Made by a program: the position numbers and the translations under genes
Notes under the pieces: generated by a model
Database searches by the model: none
What the model saw: only the letters and a program-made list of their open reading frames with translations
Told to the model about the DNA's origin: nothing
Source: Linanthus parryae
Lineage: Eukaryota; Streptophyta; Magnoliopsida; Ericales; Polemoniaceae
Direction: 5' to 3'
Assembly (NCBI GenBank): GCA_023055425.1
Contig: JALGPY010000009.1
Coordinates: forward strand, 56,048,616 to 56,112,615
Length of the DNA stretch: 64,000 bases
In this document: positions 26,826-35,419 of the stretch, one piece after another
Numbering within the stretch: the stretch's first letter is position 1
Layout of the letters: the number at the start of each line of letters is the position of its first letter

Positions 26826-28069
26826 ATTAAATTGGATTACTTTCATTTTACCCCCTGTGGGAAGGGTTTAGTGCGAAAACCCCACCTATAGTCTTATATG
26901 TTTCACTTAGCCCCCATGTGGTTTGGTTTTTGTGCGGTTTCGTTAAAACTAACATAATTCGTCAAGTTTCAACTTATAATACCCATTACCCTCACTGTTC
27001 CCAAAACACCAAAACAAACAACAGATCTGAAAAAGAATTTGGTGGAGGAAGAGAGGAGGATGAGGATCTGATGAAGGATAAAAGGAGGAGGTCGAGGAAG
27101 GAGGAGGATGAGGTGGTGGGGGATGGAAGAGGAGGAGGAGGTTGGGGAAGGAGGAAGCCGATAATGAAGCCGACTGGCGCAAATTGAAGTTGGAGAGGGC
27201 GACGACGGCGTAGATCGGAGAAGGATAGGACGCCGGCGACGCAGATCAGAGGCTGAGAGGATATCGGCGCAGATGTCATGATCCTCAGGGATCTTAAAGT
27301 AATTTCAGGGAATTAAGAGGGCATTAGGATAATTTATAAATTAGTAGAGGACAAGAATGCAATCAGAATTAAAATTGGAAGGACAAGAATATATTTTTGT
27401 ATGTTTCTTGTAGGATACTCTGGGTTCTACATAAGAACCCAGAGAAGAGAGTAAAGAGATGTAGAAGCCAGAAAAGAGAGTAAAGAGGCATCGATGATTA
27501 TGAAGTATTTTTATTATTCTTTGTACTGAATTTCTATATCAATTTCAAATAGATTTTGTTATCAATTTATTTTTAATATTCTAGTTTAGCTACTTCGTTA
27601 AATTTGATTGGTATTGACGATTTTGCCGGTTACCGGAGTCGTTCAATTTCGGCAGGGTCGTTAGAGGATTAGAGGCGGAGAGGACGGCCGTAGCGACACT
27701 GGAGGAGCTCCGACGATGCTAGGTTTGGTGAAGAAGGAAGAAAGAGGAGACGAGAAGGAGAGAGGATCGGGAGAAGAAGAAAACCCTAACAAGCTTTCAA
27801 CTGGATTCTCAAACTTTCAGAATCCGGCAAGCAGAAGAAGAGAATGAGAAGGGAGTAAATTTGGACAAAGAAATGAAATGAAAAAAATGAACTATATGTA
27901 CCATTTATAAAAGGGTAGTGAAGTTTTTTGCCCTAAATAACGGAAAAATACCTCCTTACCGCACAAAAATGAAACGATAACGAGGATAGTGCAACATTTG
28001 AGACCATGGGGGGTTTTCGCACAAACCCCTAATCACAGGTTGGTAAAATGTAATGAACCCAATTAAATA
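26826..28069. mobile_element. Long-terminal-inverted-repeat element, about 1.2 kb
   Basis: The left end (attaaattggattacttt, then cattttaccccctgtggg, then agtgcgaaaacccc) matches the reverse complement of the right end over about 70-90 bases with mismatches. The key shared blocks are CATTTTACC, CCTGTG and GTGCGAAAACCCC. There is no transposase. The interior is rich in GAGGA and resembles captured genic sequence. From about 27284 (tgtcatgatcctcaggg) an LTR-like piece may be nested, but I did not find its other end. Mutator-like or a related class is likely; I see no convincing target duplication. Confidence 0.6.
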
Positions 28070-28216
28070 AAGAAAGGGGAAACATATTTTTTTATTTTGA
28101 GAAATAAGGGGAAACATATTAGATGGGCCAAAATGAGAAACGTTAGAGGTCATCTAGCCATCATAGTAACAGCCCAGCCCACTAAGAGTGTTCAGAAGCC
28201 CAACGACATTCATCAG

Positions 28217-28268
28217 AAACCCTAATAAAAACCCCTAAAACCCCAGCCTCTTCTCTCTGTATATAAAT
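28217..28268 (+). promoter_or_regulatory. Telo-box and TATA box of the snoRNA transcription unit
   Basis: AAACCCTAA (28217-28225) is the telo-box common in promoters of plant snoRNA and ribosomal-protein genes. TATATAAAT follows at 28260-28268. A leader-like CT-rich stretch and a possible donor ATCAG/GTTAAT near 28349 come next, and then three snoRNA candidates on the same strand. Confidence 0.55.
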
Positions 28269-28450
28269 ATCAGCCACCTCCTCCACCATTCAATTCATCT
28301 GCTGCTAGCTTCATCACCATCCCTTGTCTACTTACATCTTCTTTATCAGGTTAATACTTGCGATTTTTCTATGAAGATTCACTCTTGTTTTAGTTGCTTC
28401 TCTTCTATGAATACCCTTTTCTTGTTTCAAAGATCTTGATTTGGGTTTAG

Positions 28451-28546
28451 GGTGCTATGATGATAGAAATTTTCGTGGACTAGAGTTTCCGATCTGGGTC
28501 TGGATCCCAGAACCTGACGATTAACCCTTGGCTGTCTGAGCACTCC
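28451..28546 (+). ncRNA. C/D box snoRNA candidate with 25S rRNA guide
   Basis: C box ATGATGA lies at 28457-28463, D box CTGA at 28536-28539 and an internal D'-like CTGA at 28514. The flanks GGTGCT and AGCACT close a terminal stem directly next to the boxes. The 11 bases just before the D box (CCCTTGGCTGT) are complementary to ACAGCCAAGGG, a conserved 25S rRNA segment I recall from plant sequences. By the five-base rule it would direct 2'-O-methylation of the C following ACAG. The C' box is weak. Confidence 0.65.
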
Positions 28547-28850
28547 TATATCTCTCTCTCAATTTATTTCTGCAGTAAAATGGTATTGGTTGGTTTACAG
28601 AACCAATATTTGATATTTTTTATTTCTGTGATTGGGGGGCTTATGATGAAAAAATTAATTATCTTAGCGGATTTCAGTGAGATTTAATATTTTATTTTAT
28701 TGAATCAATGATCTGATTGTTACACACACTGAGGCCTCTGATATATATCAATTGTTCAAAAAGATTGTTTGTTTGTTTTTTTTTTTTTGTTTTTGTTTTT
28801 TTTTTTTTGAAATAATGAAGAAGTTGAATGAATTGAAAGGGGTTAATTAA

Positions 28851-28970
28851 TTGCTGTGATGAGATGAAGGCACCGGGAAGGTGTCAGTAAGGGTATTGGA
28901 AGAAAGCCTTGATCAGCCTTCTCCGTGATCCTATTACAAATTATACGACTTCTCCTTCCACTGAGCATTA
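28851..28970 (+). ncRNA. C/D box snoRNA candidate with 18S rRNA guide
   Basis: C box GTGATGA lies at 28856-28862 and D box CTGA at 28961-28964, with TGC/GCA at the ends. The 16 bases TACGACTTCTCCTTCC (28944-28959) are exactly complementary to GGAAGGAGAAGTCGTA close to the 3' end of plant 18S rRNA, one base from the D box. By the five-base rule the target would be the second A of GGAAGG. The length of this match makes chance unlikely. Confidence 0.75.
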
Positions 28971-29039
28971 TATCTTCTCAATTCATTCAAAATTCAATTT
29001 TATCTTGTGTTTTTGTTATTGGAAATTAGTGGGTTTATA

Positions 29040-29183
29040 GGAGGCGTCCATTTACCAATTCTGGGAGATAATTCAGTTTCTCTTGGTATAATGGCTCGGA
29101 CGCTATATTAAAACAACATCCTTGGGGCTAATATCCTGATTGATGGCTTTCTTTCAATGCCAATTTTGATCGTGGAAACACCT
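29040..29183 (+). ncRNA. H/ACA box snoRNA candidate
   Basis: The first hairpin is closed by GCGTCC (29044-29049) and GGACGC (29098-29103), with CCATTTACCAA pairing with TTGGTATAATGG inside. An H box ATATTA follows at 29105-29110. A second, weaker hairpin follows, and ACA at 29178-29180 sits three bases before the proposed end. The pairing of the 3' hairpin is not fully convincing. Mixed C/D and H/ACA clusters are common in plants. A miRNA-like foldback is the alternative for the first hairpin. Confidence 0.45.
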
Positions 29184-29767
29184 CATACATTTTTTATTTT
29201 GAGTTATCAAAACCATTTATATTTCATTTTGCAATAGGCATTGCTTTTTTGTTTTTGACGTACTTTTTTGTTTTTGACGTACTTTAAAGCTTGAACAAGA
29301 CATTAATTTCAGCTTTTGACTAATTATTTTTGTTTAAATAAAATGTTCATATAACAACAAAAAAGAAAATACTGGATTGATTAATGAAATGCCAGCCTCC
29401 ACAATAAAGAGCAATACAATGGAGGAGTTATTAGTAGATGAACTAACATTAAACACATTGAAAGTAATTTAAATATGTCAACATTAGATGAGCCAAGAGT
29501 AGAATTATAACTTGCCCTAACAAAATGTAACAATGTTGAAATACAGTCTTGAGAACACTTTCTAAATTAAACACAAAAGTATACAATCATGCATTGTGTT
29601 AAAACAATATTGGTAATTTGTGTTACATTAAATAAAACGATGCGATATTGTTTTAATATTGTTTTATAATTTCTATTGATGAAGATCTTGTAGGCTTAAT
29701 TTGAATTTCCAATGGAGAATACCATTCTACCACAAGCCCATTTCAGCCTTCTACTTGTCTACAACCA
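29184..29767. other. AT-rich spacer after the snoRNA candidates
   Basis: It contains a short direct repeat (tttttgtttttgacgtac, twice near 29250-29285) and otherwise nothing I can name. Confidence 0.4.
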
Positions 29768-30050
29768 TTAGATGACAACATCTTCGGCGCTCCAACATGT
29801 TCCAATCCGGACCTATTCACATCGCATATCCAGCCCATCCGAGTTCAAGTCGATGCATCTTGGAAAGTCAACCACTATTTTTAGTCCGTAGATTTCTACT
29901 CTGTAGCATGGGTAGAGGAAGACAACTTTTGCCTATACTCAAAACATCAAGCAGTGGAGTTATGGAGCATTTATGTAAGCGAACGCGTTGCAAATAAGAT
30001 CTACCATTCCAAACAAAAGGCCAAACTACCGAATTACAAAAGCTTAAACA
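29768..30050 (+). pseudogene. RNase H-like fragment of a LINE-type element
   Basis: The plus frame reads LDDNIFGAPTCSNPD, IRVQVDASWKVNHY, a TAG, then YSVAWVEEDNF and WSIYVSERVANK. VQVDASW with a following AWV is the start of the plant RVT_3 RNase H domain found at LINE 3' ends. The internal stop and the short length mark it as a relic. Confidence 0.45.
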
Positions 30051-30760
30051 GCAATAAATGATATAAGGACTTGTACTAAAGTTTGCACAAGAAGATTTGA
30101 TAAAGTTGAAGAAAAGGTTATCTGTAGGGGTAACAGACCTGGTTCATGACGATTTAGTGAGCTGAATGGAGCAAAATAAGGGTTACTTCAATTTCAAGCT
30201 GTCTTCCATGTTACCATCTCTATGTAAACGCTACACTGTTCCAAGAACGTTAAAAACTTCCTGCTATCACATTTTATGGTGCTATTCTCTCTACTAAATT
30301 CTAGTATATTATAACAAAGATTACAATGTAGAGCTGAAGTTTGAAAGAATTATCAATCATTTTGATCCTAAGGCTGTGGTGGACTACATCAAGTAATGCT
30401 CCAAAGTGATTCATCCTGACATTTGTGCTATTGCTAATGTCTGTAGTCTATGATATAAAACTATCACCTGATTACTACTGTTTTCCTTTCTGTGTATTGC
30501 TCAACTTACTCATTTCTCGAAAACAGAAAGAAAACGGTTAAAATATCAAGCGACTTAACTTCAAAAGATGAAGCCACAAACACTAAAGTCCAAGCAAGGC
30601 TTACCACCGAAAGTAGGATTCAGAAACAACCAGTCGAACCAAATTAAATCCTGCAACAAACCAACACACATCAGAACAGAGAGTTATGTCAAATGTTTAT
30701 ATCAATTATAGAGCTAGATTGCAACAAGCCTAATTGAAGTATTGACGCATGAAGTACTTA

Positions 30761-31260
30761 CTAAAGATTATACAGAGCACTGAAACTGATTGCCATCTTC
30801 CAATATGTCAGCCGAAAGCTCTGCGTCAAATGCTGCAGAGTATACAGAGGACAACTCGGTGCACGCAACCTACTGCAGTCAGGTAGTACTTGGCTATGAG
30901 AAGGAACAAGCAATCTGAAAAAGGAATGACCAGCAATGATTGCAGAATTTCAGATGTAACCCAGAATTACCAACATAATAAGTTTGAACTGTTAGAGCAA
31001 TATATGGACTTGTCATTTTGATATGATCTTCCTACATATAATTCTGATATAATTTGCTTCAAATGAGATATAGATTATGAGCTACCTATATTCAGCACAA
31101 GACAAGCCACAACTTTCCTCCAGTGGTGATTCCTTTCTCTTAGCTTTGTGAGATTTGCCTTCTGGACAATTTACATAAGAGCTGATATAGAATGCATTGC
31201 TATACGCCTTGCGGTTCTCGATCTGAAATAGCTTCAGTTTCCGGGCAACTCGTATGCGAG
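30761..31260 (-). CDS. Last two exons of an unrecognised spliced gene
   Basis: Exons 31260-31086 and 30914-30761 join in phase through a GT-AG intron (donor TATAG/GTAGCT, acceptor TTTTTCAG). They give about 108 residues ending in FSALYNL and a TAG. The first part is basic (RIRVARKLKLFQIENRK, KSHKAKRKESPLEE). I do not recognise the family. Small upstream exon candidates exist near 31690-31660 and 31425-31395, but their phases do not fit, so I leave them out. The gene probably begins near 33111. Confidence 0.45.
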
Positions 31261-31805
31261 CTGCAGGAGCACAGACACAATAAACACACTTTTGACCAAA
31301 ATGTTGAAATTATATGTCACACCACGTTTCTAGCTTCTCAGAAAGAACCTTGATGACTTCCACAACTTTGTCTTTTTGAATATACAAACTAACCTTATGT
31401 GGTATTTGTTCTGTCTTTGCCTGCCTGCATTTGTAAACAACCTCAAATGCAAAATTTCAAGAATCTGAATGTACCTTTAGCAGTTTGGAAATTCATGTGG
31501 CTTTCTAACTAACACCAAAGAGTAATATATATGTAGTCTAATAATAGACAAAGCTACAACATGACGTTGCAAATTTTCTCAAAGCTTTGAATATGAAGGC
31601 TAGTGTCACATGGTACAGAAGTTTCAATATCTCAAACACTGTCTATACAAACTACTTACCTGCAGAGATTAAACAATCTTATTGCTTCTATGACCAATGA
31701 AAAAAGCACCAAAAGACCAAGCCCGACACACATGGTACACATGGGGCGCACGGATTGGACAGTCTGGAACTGCAGCCTGTGTGGCGCTGAGGGGGATATG
31801 GCTTA

Positions 31806-32251
31806 GGGTGAGTTTGGGAATGCTTCCGCTGTCAGCACAGCTGCTTTCCGACAGCAGAAGCTGTTTTAGTGTGTTTGGTAAAAATAAAATTTCTGCTTTT
31901 CCGGACAGTTTCTGCTGTCCCACAACAGTTTTCAGGAAGCAAGGGGGGAGATGCTTTTCCAGAAAGTGCTTTTGATTAATTTATCTACAACCGATTTTGA
32001 CCTTACAATTTTTTAAAATATCAATAGTTATCTTTCCGGAAATGACACGTGTCATATATTTTTGTCATTTTATCCTCTCACAGCAACTTCACATTTGATT
32101 TTACCAAACACAAATTTACTATATCAATATTTCACAGCAGCTTCTACGTAATATTTACCAAACAATATTTTATCAAGAACTCACAGCAGCTTTCTCCTGT
32201 GTTTTCACACAGCAGCTTTCTACCACCGCCACAGCATTCCCAAACTAGCCC
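31806..32251. mobile_element. Harbinger/Tourist-type MITE, 446 bp
   Basis: The ends GGGTGAGTTTGGGAATGCT and, on the other strand, GGGCTAGTTTGGGAATGCT are inverted repeats of 19 bases with two differences. TTA occurs on both sides (31803-31805 and 32252-32254), the target duplication typical of PIF/Harbinger elements. The interior repeats CAGCAGCTTT-like blocks and has no coding frame. It lies in what is probably an intron of the minus-strand gene. Confidence 0.88.
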
Positions 32252-32840
32252 TTAGTCTCTTCATATATAGGGTAGATAGATCAACAGAAGTCGGGCCAAA
32301 GCTATAAAATTGAACGACAACTGAAGATTTGCATGTGACATGGGCATCAAATACAATATTCTGGTTGTGAGATTTAATCAGGCCATATAAGCATGGCAAC
32401 AAAATATTAAAGTGCGGTAAAAGTAAATCCCTTTTCACAAACTCATGGCAGGTGCATCAACTCAACTCAGTCTTCCTAAACAACTAACAAACAGAAACAC
32501 AAATTGTGTGGAATAATGGTGTGGCAACACAGGAGCCTATCGGAACCTCATAAACAATTTCCACACAATCAGACCAAACAGGAACATAGTCTTCAATTTG
32601 AATCTTAAAATCAAATGCTAAAGTTTGGGCAAGAGAAAAAAGAGGGATCATGTTAAGAATACCTGATTACTTGAAATTGAAAACACAAAACTTATTAGAG
32701 CGCCTCATCTTCTTCAATCTATGCATAAAAAAATGGAGAAATTAAGTTCAGCATTCAGCAACACCTCATCTGACCATTTTCGGAACATGCAAAGACGGAA
32801 ACAGAGAAATAAAGCAGGAGAAATAGATTACAATATGTAC

Positions 32841-33111
32841 CTGATTGTTGACAGAAGTTCCAACAAACCCTAATCCCTCGTCTTCAAGGATCTCACTTAG
32901 GCAACCACCACTACTCACCACATCATATTCATCTTCTTCAATCTGCATAGAAACAGAGAGTTGTATACCTGCAAACGAAGAGAGAGGGAGAAACATATCA
33001 CATAATGAGGAGACAGAGAAAGAGGCGAAACCAAAGAAGAGGGGAAACTGAAATCGTACCCACGAAGCTTTGTCGCGAGAGGCGGTGCCGTGAACAAGGT
33101 ATGGTCGTCAT
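32841..33111 (-). CDS. Candidate first two exons of the unrecognised gene
   Basis: Exon 33111-33060 (MTTIPCSRHRLSRQSFV plus one base) joins exon 32968-32841 in phase through a donor G/GTACG and acceptor TTTGCAG, giving exactly 60 codons ending SVNNQ. The second exon is acidic (QIEEDEYDVV). Exon 3 is unclear. A copy of the tatgca-attgaagaagatga block recurs near 32710, where it would lead to an early stop, and a 40-codon open stretch lies at about 32495-32630. The link to the exons at 30761-31260 is inferred from strand and spacing only. Confidence 0.35.
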
Positions 33112-35419
33112 CTTCTTCGGCAGCGTGTATACTGGAAATCTACAGAAGAGGGGCCGTGGCTGTGAGAGAGAGAGAGATTGAAGGAGTGCAGTACCACCGC
33201 CTGAAGAGATGAGGCAAAGGTAAACGTGGCCCCGAAGGCACCGCCTCCATCTCTCTGCAATCGTGCTAAAACTGAACAAAAACTTCACATGGCACTCTTC
33301 CAGGGCAAATTTTTACAGAAGAAACCAACACACGGCCACGAAATTAGCAGGACAAGTAGGGACATAGAAGTAATCTCGATAACGCTATTTCGAAGAGTCC
33401 AGCTAGCCTTTGCCGAGAGGGACACGGTGGACAATGAAGCTGAGTGGCGCTGAGGTGCTAAATGCCTTAATTTCTTTTATGTTAGGTAGTAAGATTTGTG
33501 AATTTACTTGATTTTACCCATTCAGCTAACTAATTGAAGTTAAAGAGATGAAGAGGCAACAACAGAAGTGCTCAAGGTGTAGTGATCCATGTCCCATACT
33601 ACTATAGTAAGTTCTGTAGATAAACAACTTGAAAAAAATCATCTTATCATGCCCATGTTGAGAATCACCAACAAAACTTATTTACCTATTCCAGAATAAA
33701 TTAGAAACAGGAGCCGGAGAAAGCAGAGAACAAGATGAGAGAAATTGCCCATGTGAGCAAGGAAATAATGATCCAGATAGTTACTATAGTGCATAAAGGT
33801 ATATTTTGGCACTTGAGACCAAAATGTCCAGAGAATCAAAGCCTACTGTCCCTCCAAGCAATATCAGTAAGTTTTCCTTCCTCAAGACGACGCAGTGACT
33901 GCTTCTTAGTCCACTATCTACTCAAATATCATAGACAGGGGTTTAGCAACTCAGCAAAGGTGGCTCGGGGCCATGATTAAGCCATCTTCCTCCTGTCACA
34001 AATTATATAACAGGTGACATACATTGACAACATCAATGATCAAACTGCCTGACTTAAGTCCTCTGCAATTCCTACAACTAGATGTCTAGATCTACTTCCC
34101 CAAGGTGCTCCCTTAACATGAACAGTACAACTTATGTGATCACAGGGCTTCCCACAAAAATTCATCCATCTCAAGACTCAACTTCTATGTCCCATTTTAT
34201 GTTTACACATTACATCTCCATAATCCTCAACCATATGCCCTTTTATATATGGCAGTAGGGTGGGTTTATGAGCCAAGATGTAAACATAAACATGGGTTAC
34301 ATGGTGGACATTCACCCTAAACCCAGTTACAAAATTCATAATACATGTTATCATAATATTTTAATGTAACTGAACTATGAATCTGGCAAGTTTCGTGTGC
34401 TTCGACATGTTACGAATTTCTGTTTTGGTAACAAATAAAAAAAAAAAAAAAAAAAAGGAGAGAGAGAGAGAAAACCAAAAAAAAAAAATGAGAGGAATAG
34501 TGTGGGAGAAATGGAGGGAATGTGAAGTGTGGAAGTGGCTAAAATATGTGAAAGGGTATTAATGTCCTTAAATAGGTGGAAGGAATGAGTTAAGGTGTAA
34601 TCGCTACAACAATGAAGGCTAAACTAGCCACCAAACATGCTGGAGGGGAAAAATGGTCCCAAAAATAGTTTTCACAAAACTGCCCCCACCACCAACACAA
34701 ACGGAGTTAGAGATAAGAGCGTAGTAAGTGTCCCCAAGTGTGGATTGGAAGGTAGTAATGTGTCCTTTTCCAAATTGAGAGGGGTTTGAAGGTCTATGTG
34801 CCTAAACTAAGGGGGTGTAAGTGTCTTTTATCGTATACTATATACTCTATGTCACCGCCTTGACCGCTAGTCGCTAGACCACAGCCTTCATGGTTTGCTT
34901 ACAAGAAACCTTAAGGCGTTGCCCGAGAATAGGGACTGAGCAACATTATGTATTTATAATCTAATATAGCATGAATTCCAACAGAACGCTGTTTATATAT
35001 ATATATATTGAGAAAATTGTTTCAATGTCTTGCATAAACATCCCCAGTCACACAAATCCAATGTCTCAATATATAATTTTTCAAATATAATATAAAGACC
35101 TCGCAACATCATATTCAAGACATTTCTCATGACAAAAGATAGCCCAGAAAGAAACATGTAAAAAGGATCTACTATCTAAAACTTGTGCAGATTGCTGCTG
35201 CATGAGATTGAAAGATTTCATAAGAGACGGCAATCTCTCATGAAGTCAAGAATTGTAATAAGTAATCACTAAACGGAGTTCAAGACATAACCAACCAGGT
35301 ACAAGGTTGTTAAATATAGTACTATTGTTCTACAAATAACACTCCGTTCTTGTCAAGAAATAAACTTCAGAACTATAGAGATAGAGAATCTGACATAATC
35401 TCAGTTAAGCTACCTTGCA
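33112..35419. other. Intergenic region between two minus-strand genes
   Basis: No gene is supported. It holds an A-rich/GA microsatellite near 34436-34488 and a degenerate LTR-like piece at about 34225-34345. Around 34740-34840 there is a gggggtgtaagtgtctttta block that resembles one end of a long-TIR element. Confidence 0.45.
34225..34345 (-). repeat. Relic related to the LTR of the 39.6-45.8 kb element
   Basis: The string tatatatggcagtagggtgg through acatggtggacattcacc parallels tatataggcattagggtggg through acatgtggtggatattcacc in the LTRs at 39591 and 45556, with many substitutions. It is probably a remnant of an older insertion of the same family. Confidence 0.45.
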
